Shown here: positions 18,752 through 28,820 of the stretch, piece by piece | Position numbering within the stretch: position 1 is the stretch's first letter | Layout of the letters: every line of letters starts with the position of its first letter | Source: Acidimicrobiaceae bacterium | Lineage (GTDB): Bacteria > Actinomycetota > Acidimicrobiia > Acidimicrobiales > RAAP-2 | Reading direction: 5' to 3' | Length of the DNA stretch: 64,000 nucleotides | Assembly: GCA_003132305.1 (NCBI GenBank) | Contig: PKXJ01000032.1 | Span: 64,479-128,478 of the forward strand | Notes under the pieces: model-generated | The model's database searches: none | Told to the model about the DNA's origin: nothing | The model's input: the letters and a program-made list of their open reading frames with translations, nothing else | Translations under genes and position numbers: made by a program

Positions 18752-19858
18752 TCAGTGACCGGGCCGTTGCGACGTCGCGGGCGCGCGCTTCGCCGGCGCC
18801 TTCGACGTTTTCCTTTGGTCTCGTAGCAGTCGCTGGACGAGCTTTCGCACTTCGGTGGGGTCGAACGCCAAGGTTGCGTCACCTACGGTGAACTCGATTC
18901 GTTGCAGTGACGCTCCCTCGGAGACGAAGGGTCGAGCGAAGGTCCAGATTTCTTGCTCCCGGGCGATCTTGAGGGCCCGTTCGCGTAACTCACCAAGTCC
19001 GACGGAGAGTCGAAGGTGCATCATCGGCGTCTGCACCGAGTCCGGCAAAACTTCGACGCCCGGGAGTTCGCGTAGCGCTTTGCCAATCGCGACGGCGTGT
19101 CGGTAGTACTTGGGCATGAGCGGTAGGCGTCGATCGAGCACCGTCATCGCCGACGCCGCGTAGGGCCACATGCCAAAGAGTCGACCGCCGTGGCGCGTTC
19201 GCCACGTTGAGACTTCGTCGATCACCTCCTGATCCCCGGCAACGCAACAGCCAGTGATTCCGCCGAGTCCTTTATAGAACGAGACGTAGACCGAGTCAAA
19301 GAGCGCGGCAATCTGGGCGGGGGTCTTCTTGTAGTACGGCGTGGACTCCCAGAGCCGCGCGCCGTCAAGGTGCACGGCGGCTCCGCGTTCACGGGCCCAA
19401 TTGACTTGGGCGTTGAGTTCGCTCCAGGTCGGCAGTACGCCGCCGAGGTCACGCTGGGGCAGTTCGATGAGTAGTGCGCCGACGGGTTCGTGGACTTGCT
19501 GGAGACTCGTCACCGAGAGCGGTTCGTTCCGTGGTCCCACCGGGACGGCGAACAGTCCGTGAAGTTGTTGGTAACCACGTTCTTCGTGTGAGTCGAGGTG
19601 ACACGCGGGATGAAAGGCCACGCTCTTCGAGCCTCGGCGTTCACCGTGTACCCGCAACACGATCTGCTGGGCCATGGTGCCACTCGGCAAGAAGAGTGCC
19701 GCTGGTTTGCCGAGAATCTCCGCGACCTTCACCTCAAGATCGTGAACTACCCCGCCGACGCCGTAGTAGTCCATCTCGGTGTCGAGAGGGATCGTCGTCA
19801 AGAGATCGTTCGCGAGACGCGGTCCGTGTCCGCCAAGAAAGCGTGTGCACGACTTCAT
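18752..19858 (-). CDS. low-specificity threonine aldolase-like PLP enzyme
   Basis: FLPSGTMAQQIVLRVH, VHLDGARLWES, VYVSFYKGLGGITGCCVAG; start placed at internal ATG. Confidence 0.8.
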   Translation of the reverse strand: MKSCTRFLGGHGPRLANDLLTTIPLDTEMDYYGVGGVVHDLEVKVAEILGKPAALFLPSGTMAQQIVLRVHGERRGSKSVAFHPACHLDSHEERGYQQLHGLFAVPVGPRNEPLSVTSLQQVHEPVGALLIELPQRDLGGVLPTWSELNAQVNWARERGAAVHLDGARLWESTPYYKKTPAQIAALFDSVYVSFYKGLGGITGCCVAGDQEVIDEVSTWRTRHGGRLFGMWPYAASAMTVLDRRLPLMPKYYRHAVAIGKALRELPGVEVLPDSVQTPMMHLRLSVGLGELRERALKIAREQEIWTFARPFVSEGASLQRIEFTVGDATLAFDPTEVRKLVQRLLRDQRKTSKAPAKRAPATSQRPGH

Positions 19859-20076
19859 CGCCGACTCCGCCTCTAGGTCGCGCGAGAAAGGAGGAGAACT
19901 TTGGCGGGGCCGACGGCGTGGCGTAGAGGCGATTGGTCCACTCATCGAACTCATCCTACGGAGTGTTCCCCGAACGGGCTTTGAAAACTTGATAAATCTC
20001 GTACGATCTCGCTTTGACGTTCTGCGACAGTTCTTTCCTGAGTGGACGGACCTTTCAAACGGTGGTTCGATTTCGA

Positions 20077-20165
20077 CGTTCGTTGACGCAAAGTGAAATA
20101 CCTAGGTACAGTGGCCCATGGCTCGTAGTCAGTCGGTGAAGCGTCGCTTTGCCCGAGGTGATTGA
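20077..20165 (+). promoter_or_regulatory. candidate promoter plus 15-codon upstream ORF before the PEBP gene
   Basis: TTGACG-N18-TACAGT then ATG 20118: MARSQSVKRRFARGD*. Confidence 0.35.
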
Positions 20166-20188
20166 GTCGTTGAAAGGTGGAATGAAAG

Positions 20189-20737
20189 ATGTCGAGAAAC
20201 CCCTACGAGGAGTTGCCGAGCCTTCCTTCCTTTGAGGTGACGTCGGACGACTTGGTCGACGGCGAAATTTTGGCGAAAGCCCAGGTGAGTGGACTCATGG
20301 GAGCGGGCGGCTCGGACACGTCGCCACAGTTGTCGTGGCGGGGTTTTCCCGAGGGAACGAGGAGTTTTGCCGTCACGGTCTACGACCCGGTGGCGCCCAC
20401 CGCCTCGGGGTTTTGGCACTGGGCCGTCGCGGATATTCCCGTCACGACGACGTCGCTTCCATCGGGCGCGGGCGATAACGACGGCAGTGGCTTACCCAAA
20501 GGCGCCGTACAACTGACCAACGACTCGGGCATGAAGCGCTTCGTCGGCGCCGCGCCTCCGCCGGGCCACGGCGTGCACTACTACTACGTCGTCGTTCACG
20601 CCGTCGATGTTCCGAGCTTGGATCTGCCCGACGGCGCCACGCCCGCGTACTTAGGGTTCAATCTCTTCATGCACGCGATAGCGCGCGCCACGATCATTGG
20701 CACCTACGAGCAGGTCTGGAGCGATCCCGCGGTTTAG
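20189..20737 (+). CDS. YbhB/YbcL family Raf kinase inhibitor-like (PEBP) protein
   Basis: [45 protein letters not shown]. Confidence 0.92.
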   Translation: MSRNPYEELPSLPSFEVTSDDLVDGEILAKAQVSGLMGAGGSDTSPQLSWRGFPEGTRSFAVTVYDPVAPTASGFWHWAVADIPVTTTSLPSGAGDNDGSGLPKGAVQLTNDSGMKRFVGAAPPPGHGVHYYYVVVHAVDVPSLDLPDGATPAYLGFNLFMHAIARATIIGTYEQVWSDPAV

Positions 20738-20979
20738 ACCGTCAAAGACTCTTGTTCCGAGCCTTCGAGCCTCTTAGATCTGGCCAGGGCCGAGGTGGAC
20801 GCCGGTAAGCGTCGTTTATTGGCACGGTGTGCCCTGGCCACTCTTTCCGCGAGCGAACGTCGTTCACGTTCGCGATAAAAAGTTTGCGAAATTTGGTCTA
20901 CGTGCTTCTTCGTGGGACTCCGGACAGTTCCACGGTCAAGTGGTGACAGCAAATAGATTGAAACTGACGACGTCGCGAT

Positions 20980-21206
20980 TTGCGTGAGACGGACGAAAGT
21001 GAGCGCTACCTGGACGATCTGGACGATCAACTATTTGCCCTGCATCAGTTGCTTGCAGCGATGCTCGACGGTATCGATCTCCTTGACGAGCACGGCGTCA
21101 TTCGCGACGTCAATGGCTGTCTTCTGGAATTGACTGGATTCGTGGGTGACGACTTGATGGGTCAAGACGTATCGTTGCTCGTGCCTTCACGCGATCGAGC
21201 GATCTT
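20980..21206 (+). pseudogene. truncated PAS-domain fragment
   Basis: LLAAMLDGIDLLDEHGVIRDVNGCLLELTGFVGDDLMGQDVSLLVP is a PAS N-terminal half; ORF then runs antisense into the HAD gene. Confidence 0.6.
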
Positions 21207-21845
21207 CTACGCGAGGATGATGTTCACGGCCTCGGAAATCGATGCGGCCACGGCGTCGGGAGATAGCTCCAAAGAATCCCACGAACGATCATGATGCATC
21301 CAAATTGTGCGTAGTCCGACGAGGTGGCCGCCGACAATGTCGTAGCTTGCGGAGTCGCCAATCATCCACCCACTGAGCGGCCGCCCGCACTGTCTCGCGG
21401 CTTCTTCAAATATCCCAGCTTGGGGTTTCCCCACGCCAAGTACTTCAGAAATGCAAACGGCATCAACTTCATCGAGGAGATTGGCTACTTCGAGCTTTTT
21501 CATTTGAGTTGGTGGCCCGTTGGTAACGACTGCGATTTTCCAATCCAGCGCTCGCAACCTTCGGAGCGCTCGGATGGTTTCAGCATCGGCCTCGAAGAAA
21601 CTTGGATACTCCGCGAAGTATCGGGCGAGCAGTTCTTCAATCGTCTCGTCAATATCGAACATCTCCTTGATTTCTTGAAAGAAGAGATTCCTTGATGCGT
21701 AACCATTCATATCGATCCGAGAAATGATGGCCAGCGCGTCAGACGGGAGATTGAATTCGTCGACAAACTCTGTCAACCAAAGTGAGAAGGCCGCTTCGCG
21801 GTCGATCAAAGTGTCGTCAAGGTCAAAGAGTGCGAGGCCGGTCAT
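21207..21845 (-). CDS. HAD-superfamily hydrolase
   Basis: LFDLDDTLIDRE, VVTNGPPTQMKK, VGKPQAGIFEEAA, MIGDSASYDI. Confidence 0.9.
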   Translation of the reverse strand: MTGLALFDLDDTLIDREAAFSLWLTEFVDEFNLPSDALAIISRIDMNGYASRNLFFQEIKEMFDIDETIEELLARYFAEYPSFFEADAETIRALRRLRALDWKIAVVTNGPPTQMKKLEVANLLDEVDAVCISEVLGVGKPQAGIFEEAARQCGRPLSGWMIGDSASYDIVGGHLVGLRTIWMHHDRSWDSLELSPDAVAASISEAVNIILA

Positions 21846-21989
21846 TCATGAAATATATCTTCGTTGCCCTTGGGGTCCCAGCGGCTGAGAGAAGCGTCAA
21901 CGACGTCGTTGCAAGCGTCAATGTTCTTGGCAGTGGCGGGCGTACTTCCGTTCGAGCACGCTTTCGTTGGCCAAATCGGGCGTCACCTA

Positions 21990-22127
21990 TTAGAGATAGT
22001 GAGGCGGTCGCTCGTCTCGGTCGCGATTTAGTCGTGCAATCTCGGACTTCAGGCGTTCTATCTCTTCACGCAGCGCGCGAACGACGTTTTCGAGATCTTC
22101 GTTCTGAGTTGTTTCGTTCGTCACCAT
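21990..22127 (-). CDS. 45-aa coiled-coil microprotein, SlyX-like C-terminus
   Basis: Manual translation: MVTNETTQNEDLENVVRALREEIERLKSEIARLNRDRDERPPHYL*; heptad pattern; C-terminal PPHY. Confidence 0.5.
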   Translation of the reverse strand: MVTNETTQNEDLENVVRALREEIERLKSEIARLNRDRDERPPHYL

Positions 22128-22358
22128 TCAACAATTGCACACAGTTTGATTAGCTCTGTCGTGACGTCGAAAACTCTCAAGTGTTCACCTATCACGCCGT
22201 TATCGTTAGGCACTTCGTCGACCTCTAGTGGGTGGCGTGGCACACGAAGAGTCAGACCTTGCACTGAAAATCTCGTGGCACCAGCGCCTTAGGTCCTCGT
22301 AGGACTCTTTCGGGGCCCATCTTTTACGACCGGCGTTACGATGTTCTTTGGACGTTGA

Positions 22359-23633
22359 CTACGGGAAGAGTCCGCGCAACTCGGTCGCCTCGGCGATTCG
22401 TTCGACGCCCACTACGAGCGCGGTGTCGCGAAGCGGGACGTGGAGTTGTTCATGACGCTCCCAGATCGAGTCGAAGGCGTCGTGCATGGTCTTTTCGAGG
22501 CGTTGGCGAAAGAGTTCGCCCTCCCACATGAAGCCCTGGAGGTCTTGCGCCCATTCGAAGTACGAAGCCACGACGCCGCCGGCGTTCGCCAACACGTCGG
22601 GAACGACGGGGATGTTGCGACTCGTGAGAACGGCGGCTCCTTCGCCGGTGGTGGGACCGTTCGCGGCTTCCACCATGAGTGACGCCGCCATCGTCTCGGC
22701 GACGTGCTCGGTGATCACGCCGCCGAGGGCCGCGGGAATGGCGATGTCGCTGGGTAGGGTGAAGAGCTCGTCGGCGTAGATCACGTCACTGCCCGGGTAG
22801 CCAATGATGGACCTGGCGTCTTCGTAGTGTGCGGCCATCTTCTCGTGATCGATCCCGTCGGGCACGTGAATGGCGCCGTGGATATCGGCGAGACCCACGA
22901 CTTTCATGCCCCGTTCACTCAAGAGTCTGATGAGGGGCGCTCCCACTTTGCCGTAGCCCTGGATGACGACGCGTTCGCCTTGGGGGCTTCGATTGAGCTG
23001 CTTCAAGAGCGCGATCGTGCAGATCGTCACGCCGAGTGACGTCGCGCCGGCGTGGCCGAGTGAACCACCAATGGCGAGAGGCTTGCCGGTGACGACCCCG
23101 GGCATGTTGTGACCGCGCAACATCGATACGGTGTCCATGATCCAACTCATGACCTGAGGGTCGGTGTTGATGTCGGGCGCGGGAATGTCGCGGTCGGGTC
23201 CGATCATCGGTGCGATCGAGAAAGCGTAACGGCGCGTCAGTCGTTCAAGCTCCGCGCGCGAGAGCAGCGAGGGGTCGACCTTCACGCCGCCCTTCGCCCC
23301 GCCGTAGGGGATATTCACCACGGCGCACTTGATCGACATGTCCGCACTAAGGGCCGCGATCTCGTCGACGCTCACGCTCGGGTGAAAGCGAATGCCACCC
23401 TTGCCCGGTCCGCGCGACGAGTTGTGTTGAATGCGCCAGCCGGTGTACATCTCGATCTCACCCGAGTCCATGCGTACCGGTACCGCGACTTCGAGGATCC
23501 GCTCGGGGGTCACGATGCGCTTGATCATTCCCTCGTTGAGGCCCAGGAGATGACCGGCCTGCTCGATCAAGGAGGCGACGTGAAGCCAGGGGTTGAATTC
23601 GTCAGGGTGTGCTTCGTGAGGACGCGTGACCAC
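22359..23633 (-). CDS. Glu/Leu/Phe/Val dehydrogenase (glutamate dehydrogenase type)
   Basis: PYGGAKGGVKVDP, GWRIQHNSSRGPGKGGIRFHP, VIQGYGKVGAPL, EAANGPTT. Confidence 0.92.
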   Translation of the reverse strand: MVTRPHEAHPDEFNPWLHVASLIEQAGHLLGLNEGMIKRIVTPERILEVAVPVRMDSGEIEMYTGWRIQHNSSRGPGKGGIRFHPSVSVDEIAALSADMSIKCAVVNIPYGGAKGGVKVDPSLLSRAELERLTRRYAFSIAPMIGPDRDIPAPDINTDPQVMSWIMDTVSMLRGHNMPGVVTGKPLAIGGSLGHAGATSLGVTICTIALLKQLNRSPQGERVVIQGYGKVGAPLIRLLSERGMKVVGLADIHGAIHVPDGIDHEKMAAHYEDARSIIGYPGSDVIYADELFTLPSDIAIPAALGGVITEHVAETMAASLMVEAANGPTTGEGAAVLTSRNIPVVPDVLANAGGVVASYFEWAQDLQGFMWEGELFRQRLEKTMHDAFDSIWERHEQLHVPLRDTALVVGVERIAEATELRGLFP

Positions 23634-23778
23634 GTGTCACCAGCCTTTGGGATTGGCGAAAGCGCCGTTGCTTTCACCGTCCAGGTTAGGTGAGGAAGAC
23701 CCACCCATGGGGCCGGGTGACGTCTTTCTCGCGTCACGTGGTCAGATACTGTGACTCTCAACGGGGGAAGGGTCAGTT

Positions 23779-24825
23779 ATGAAGATTTCGACGATGTTGG
23801 GCTACGCCGGGGGCTTCAAGCAGGCCGCGCGCGAGGTCGCGGAGATGGAAAGAGCCGGGCTCGACCTCGTGTGGGTCGCTGAAGCCTACGGCTTCGACAG
23901 TCCGTCGTTGATGGGCTACCTCGCGGCTCTGACCGATCGAGTCGAGATTGGCGCGGCGATTCTGCCGATCTACACCCGCACCCCGACGCTGCTCGCGATG
24001 ACCGCGGCCGGTATCGACGCGCTCTCCGACGGCCGTTTTCACCTCGGGCTGGGCGCCTCGGGCCCCCAAGTCATCGAGGGCTTTCACGGCGTTCCCTACA
24101 CCGACCCGCTCGGACGAACCCGCGAGATTGTGGAGATCTGTCGTGACGTGTGGAAGCGCGAAGCACCCCTCGTGCACCAGGGCAAGAACTTCACGTTGCC
24201 CCTGCCCCCGGAGCAGGGGACCGGCCTCGGTAAGCCGCTCAAGATCATCGCGCACCCACTGCGCCGCGAGATTCCCATTTGGATTGCGTCACTGGGCGAA
24301 AGGAACGTGGCGCTCACCGCCGAGATCGCGAACGGTTGGCTGCCGATCCTCTTTATCCCCGAGCGCGCCGGCGACGTCTGGGGCAAGGCCCTGGAAACGG
24401 GTCGGGCCAAGCGCGAGGGGAATCTGGGCGAACTGATGATCAACGCGGGAGGACTCCTCGCCATTGGAGAGAGCGACGACGTCACGGCGCTGCGAGAACT
24501 GCAGCGTCCGATGGTCGCGCTCTACGTGGGGGGCATGGGCGCCAAGGGCAAGAACTTCTACAACGAACTCGCCGTCCGTTACGGCTTTGAGAAAGAGGCG
24601 GAAACGATTCAAGACCTCTACCTCTCGGGCCTCAAACACGAGGCCGAGGCGGCGGTGCCAGCTGAGTTCCTCGAGCTCACGACGCTCTGCGGGCCCAAGA
24701 GCTACGTCCAAGAACGCGTCGAGGCCTTTCGAGCGGCGGGCGTCACGCACCTCCAGGTTCATCCCATTCCCCAGCCCGGCCAGAGCGCCGCGACGCTCAT
24801 CGAGACGGTCAAGGAGATGTTCTAG
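23779..24825 (+). CDS. LLM-class F420-dependent oxidoreductase
   Basis: DLVWVAEAYGFDS, RFHLGLGASGPQVIEGFHG; bacterial luciferase-like fold. Confidence 0.88.
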   Translation: MKISTMLGYAGGFKQAAREVAEMERAGLDLVWVAEAYGFDSPSLMGYLAALTDRVEIGAAILPIYTRTPTLLAMTAAGIDALSDGRFHLGLGASGPQVIEGFHGVPYTDPLGRTREIVEICRDVWKREAPLVHQGKNFTLPLPPEQGTGLGKPLKIIAHPLRREIPIWIASLGERNVALTAEIANGWLPILFIPERAGDVWGKALETGRAKREGNLGELMINAGGLLAIGESDDVTALRELQRPMVALYVGGMGAKGKNFYNELAVRYGFEKEAETIQDLYLSGLKHEAEAAVPAEFLELTTLCGPKSYVQERVEAFRAAGVTHLQVHPIPQPGQSAATLIETVKEMF

Positions 24826-26774
24826 GCGCCAGCGCGCGTCGCGTCGCGTCCGCCCGAGGCGAGCCACGCGTCGTACATCGTGGCGTACGCGCCGCCGGCT
24901 GTGAGGAGTTCTTGGGGCGTGCCCATCTCGACGATGCCGCCGTCGTCAATGACCACGATCCGGTCGGCGCGCTGGGCGGTCGTGAGGCGGTGCGCAATCA
25001 GTATGGCGGAGCGACCTTCGAGGAGTCGGTCGAGGGCCCGTTCGATGACGGTCTCGCTGCGTAGGTCGAGCGACGAGGTCGCCTCGTCCAAGATCAACAC
25101 GCGCGGTCGAGCGAGAAAGGCGCGCGCCAGCGCCAACTGTTGACGTTCGCCGGCCGAGAGAGTTTGTCCACGTTCGTGCACGGGCGTGTCGAGCCCGTCG
25201 GGCAGGCGTTCGACGAGTTCACGCAGTCCCACGACGTCAATCGCCGTCTCGATGTCTTCGTCGGTGGCGCCGAGGCGACCGAAGCTCAAGTTGGTGCGAA
25301 TGGAACCCGCGAAGAGGAAGGGCTCTTGGGGCACGACGCCGAGCTGGGAGCGCAGTGAGTGCAACGTCACGGTGCGGATGTCGATGCCGTCGACGAGCAC
25401 GCGCCCCGCCGTGGGGTCGTAGAAGCGATTGGCGAGTTTGGCCATGGTCGACTTACCGGCGCCCGTGGGTCCGACGAAGGCCACCGACTCGCCGGGCTCG
25501 ATCACCAGGTTGACGTCGTGCAACACGAGCGTGTTGGGGTTGTAACCGAAACTCACGTTTTCAAAGGTGATGCGGCCCTCCACCGGGGGAAGCGTGAGGG
25601 CGTTGGGTATCTCGTCAACCGTGGGCGGCGTTTCGAGGAGTTCCCGCAGACGGATGATCGACGAACGACCCTGTTGGAGGCTGTTGTACTGCTGGACGAG
25701 GAGCTGGATCGGCGCGAAGAACCGGTTGAGGTACAAGAAGAAGGCGATGAGGTACGCCACGTCGAGTCGGTGTTGAAGCACCATGCGCCCACCGATGCCG
25801 AGCAGCAACCCCTGGCCCAGTATCCCGATCATCAGCGTCGAGGGTCCGTAGATTGCGTTGACTCGTCCGGTGTAGACGTTGGCGTCGCGGTAGGCACCCA
25901 CGACGTGCCGGTGGTTGCGGATGTTGCGCTTTTGACGATTGTTGGCCGTCACGACGCGAATGCCGTAGAGCGACTCCGAGAGGTCGGCCAGCACCAGGGC
26001 GATGCGGTCGCGACTGAGGAGGTAGCCCTTTTCGGAGGCGTGGTGGAACCAGATGGTGAACACGAAGAGCAGGGGCACGATCAAAAGAACTGTCCACGCC
26101 GCGAGCTCGACGTTGGTCTTGAAGAGAATCGCCGTAATGACGACCATCGTGAGTCCCTGCAGGGCGAACTGGCTGATGCCGTCTTGCACGAGTTGTTGCA
26201 GGTTCTCCACGTCACTGGTCATGCGGCTCATGAGAACGCCGGCCTTCTCGTCCGTGAAGAAATCGAGACTCAGGCGTTGGAAGTGGGTGAAGACCCGGAT
26301 TCGCAGATCGTGCATCACTCGAGACGAGAGTTTGCCGGTCACTTCCACTCCCAGGCGTTGAAAGTAGACACTGACGAGCGCCAACACGAGGTAGAGGATT
26401 GAACAGACGGCAATGATCTTGAGGTCGCGGTGACCGGGCTCCATGCCGTTCTTGATGGCGTATTCGGTGAGTAGCGGACCGGCCTGCAAGGTGAGACTCG
26501 TGACGATGACGAGCAACGAGCCCGCGACGACCCACTGGGGGTAGGCCTTGATGAGGTTAGGCAACGTGAGGCGCTCGCGTTCCTTCTCACTGGGTCGCTG
26601 CGTGAAGTGGACGTGCGACTTCGGGTGCTCTGGCTCGGTGGCCAAGAGCTTCGTCGCCTCGTCCATCAGTTCGGTGGGAATGCCTCCGAAGGGAAGACCG
26701 GCGCGACCGCTCGCCTCCGACGCGCTGCCCCCGAACATGCCGCCGCCGCCGCCGAATCCGCCGCCCCAACCCAC
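24822..26774 (-). CDS. ABC exporter half-transporter (TM + NBD)
   Basis: TM domain and NBD GPTGAGKSTMAKLANRFYDPTAGRVLVDGIDI, LSAGERQQLALARAFL; glycine-rich N-terminus. Confidence 0.9.
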   Translation of the reverse strand: MGWGGGFGGGGGMFGGSASEASGRAGLPFGGIPTELMDEATKLLATEPEHPKSHVHFTQRPSEKERERLTLPNLIKAYPQWVVAGSLLVIVTSLTLQAGPLLTEYAIKNGMEPGHRDLKIIAVCSILYLVLALVSVYFQRLGVEVTGKLSSRVMHDLRIRVFTHFQRLSLDFFTDEKAGVLMSRMTSDVENLQQLVQDGISQFALQGLTMVVITAILFKTNVELAAWTVLLIVPLLFVFTIWFHHASEKGYLLSRDRIALVLADLSESLYGIRVVTANNRQKRNIRNHRHVVGAYRDANVYTGRVNAIYGPSTLMIGILGQGLLLGIGGRMVLQHRLDVAYLIAFFLYLNRFFAPIQLLVQQYNSLQQGRSSIIRLRELLETPPTVDEIPNALTLPPVEGRITFENVSFGYNPNTLVLHDVNLVIEPGESVAFVGPTGAGKSTMAKLANRFYDPTAGRVLVDGIDIRTVTLHSLRSQLGVVPQEPFLFAGSIRTNLSFGRLGATDEDIETAIDVVGLRELVERLPDGLDTPVHERGQTLSAGERQQLALARAFLARPRVLILDEATSSLDLRSETVIERALDRLLEGRSAILIAHRLTTAQRADRIVVIDDGGIVEMGTPQELLTAGGAYATMYDAWLASGGRDATRAGA

Positions 26775-28615
26775 TACGACTTTCCTCCGGCGGTGGCCTG
26801 GGCCAGGATCTGTGAGTAGAGCGGCACGTTCGCGAGGAGTTCGTCGTGGGTACCACTGGCGACAACCCGACCTTCGTCCAGCAGCAGTACCCGAGTAGCC
26901 AAGGCGATCGTGGAGATGCGGTGCGCAATGACGATGGTGGTGCGTTGAGTGAGAAGACCTCGAAGGGCTTCGTAGATTCCCGACTCCACGTGCACGTCTA
27001 TGGCGCTCGTCGCGTCGTCGAGGATGAGAATCGGGGGATTGAGCAGGAGCGTTCGAGCGATGGCGATGCGTTGGCGCTGGCCCCCGGACAAGGTGTAGCC
27101 GCGCTCGCCAACGACGGTGTCGTAGCCCTCGGACAGGCGCACGATGAACTCGTCAGCGTTCGCGGCGAGGGCGGCCGCCTGGACCTCTTCGAGGGAAGCG
27201 TCGGGTCGGCCGTAGGCGATGTTCTCGCGAATCGAAACCGAAAAGAGGAAGGGTTCGTCGAGGACGACGCCCACGTTCTCCCTCAGCGAGGACAAGGTGA
27301 GATCGCGTAGATCGTTGCCATCAATGGAAATCGCGCCCTCGGTTACGTCGTAGAAGCGCGTCATGAGTCGAGCCACGGTGGACTTTCCCGATCCCGTGCG
27401 CCCGACGATGGCGACGGTCTCGCCCGGCTCGATGTGCGCGTCGAAGTCAGTCAAAATTTCGACCCCGTTGCCGTAGGTGAACTTCACGTGATTGAAGTCG
27501 ATCGCTCCGGTGGCGTGCTCGAGGTCGTACGCGCCAGGGCGTTCGACGATGTCGGGGTTCTCGTCCAATATCTCAAAGATGCGTTCGGCGCTGGCCTTGG
27601 CGCGTTGTCCCATCATCACGAGTTGACCGAGCATCATGAACGGCGCTTGGAGCATCAACAGATAGGCGTTGAAGGCGAGGATTTGACCAATCGCGAGTTT
27701 GCCTTGCAAGACCATCCAACCACCGAAGAACAGCACGAGGGCGAGTCCGAGTTGGGGCAGGTTCTGGACCCAGGGCGACCAGATCGCTCGGATGTTGGCG
27801 TCTTTGATGTAGGCCCACGCGACGCGTTCGGCGGCGTTGGCGAGGCGATCGATCTCCGCTTCTTCTTGCGCGAAGGACTTCACGACGCGTACACCGTTCA
27901 CGTTCTCGTCCACGACCGTCGCGACCTCAGCCAAGCGGGCCTGCGTGATCCACGAGATCGGGAACATGACCTTGCGCATCTTTATTCCCACGACGTACAA
28001 GATCGGCATGACGACCATTGCGAGCAGCGCCAACTTCCAGTTGATGAAGAGCATGAAGCCAAAGGCGATGATGCCAATGAAGCACTGCACGACGATCAGC
28101 GGCGCGAACGTGGAGTACATCTGTACGCTGCGAATATCGCTGTTGGCTCGACTTATGAGCTGACCGGACTGGACCCGGTCGTAGAAGCTGAATGAGAGCC
28201 ACGTAAGGTGCTCGTAGATCAACGAACGCAGGTCGGCTTCGACGTTGTAGGCTGTGGCGTAAACGTACTGGCGCGAAATGATGCCGGTCACGCCCGCCAA
28301 GAGTCCTACGATGACGATCAAGATAACGTCGGTGTGCAGGGAATGAAGGTGTTTCTCCAACGTGTAGTCGATGTCGCCACTCAACATATTGGGCACCAGA
28401 ACCTGGAAGATGAGGCTCACGAACGAGAGTCCGATCGCGGTGATAAACGCCGCGCGATGCGACGCGATTACTGGCAGAACACGTCGCCACCAGGGTAGTT
28501 TCCGGTCTCGGGAGATCCTGGCGCGAGGACCCGGGTACTTTGAGGTCACCCCGCCCAGAGGATTCGATTCTCTCTCTCGATCTCCCTTGGTGCGGTCCGA
28601 GAGGGAAGAAGACAT
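26774..28615 (-). CDS. ABC exporter half-transporter (TM + NBD)
   Basis: GRTGSGKSTVARLMTRFYDVTEGAISIDG, LSGGQRQRIAIARTLL; TAGAAT 6 nt before ATG 28615. Confidence 0.9.
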   Translation of the reverse strand: MSSSLSDRTKGDRERESNPLGGVTSKYPGPRARISRDRKLPWWRRVLPVIASHRAAFITAIGLSFVSLIFQVLVPNMLSGDIDYTLEKHLHSLHTDVILIVIVGLLAGVTGIISRQYVYATAYNVEADLRSLIYEHLTWLSFSFYDRVQSGQLISRANSDIRSVQMYSTFAPLIVVQCFIGIIAFGFMLFINWKLALLAMVVMPILYVVGIKMRKVMFPISWITQARLAEVATVVDENVNGVRVVKSFAQEEAEIDRLANAAERVAWAYIKDANIRAIWSPWVQNLPQLGLALVLFFGGWMVLQGKLAIGQILAFNAYLLMLQAPFMMLGQLVMMGQRAKASAERIFEILDENPDIVERPGAYDLEHATGAIDFNHVKFTYGNGVEILTDFDAHIEPGETVAIVGRTGSGKSTVARLMTRFYDVTEGAISIDGNDLRDLTLSSLRENVGVVLDEPFLFSVSIRENIAYGRPDASLEEVQAAALAANADEFIVRLSEGYDTVVGERGYTLSGGQRQRIAIARTLLLNPPILILDDATSAIDVHVESGIYEALRGLLTQRTTIVIAHRISTIALATRVLLLDEGRVVASGTHDELLANVPLYSQILAQATAGGKS

Positions 28616-28820
28616 CAAGCAATTCTACCGACTGACCTGTAACACTCTGTCGGGCGGTCGCGCCTTAGAACGAACTACTCAGGGGTCCATGATGTCGGTA
28701 TCGTTACGTTTCTGACACGCCGCACTACCGTCGTGCGCGTGGCGATCGCTCGTTCGACGCTCATCTGCGTGGTGTTGACGATGAGTACCGAGCCGACGGC
28801 GCCGCGTGGCCCCGTTGCAC

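Noticed and set aside
20169-21030. ORF 20734..21030 - as a gene
   Set aside because: Antisense to the PAS fragment and across the hairpin region; basic, low-complexity translation with no family resemblance.
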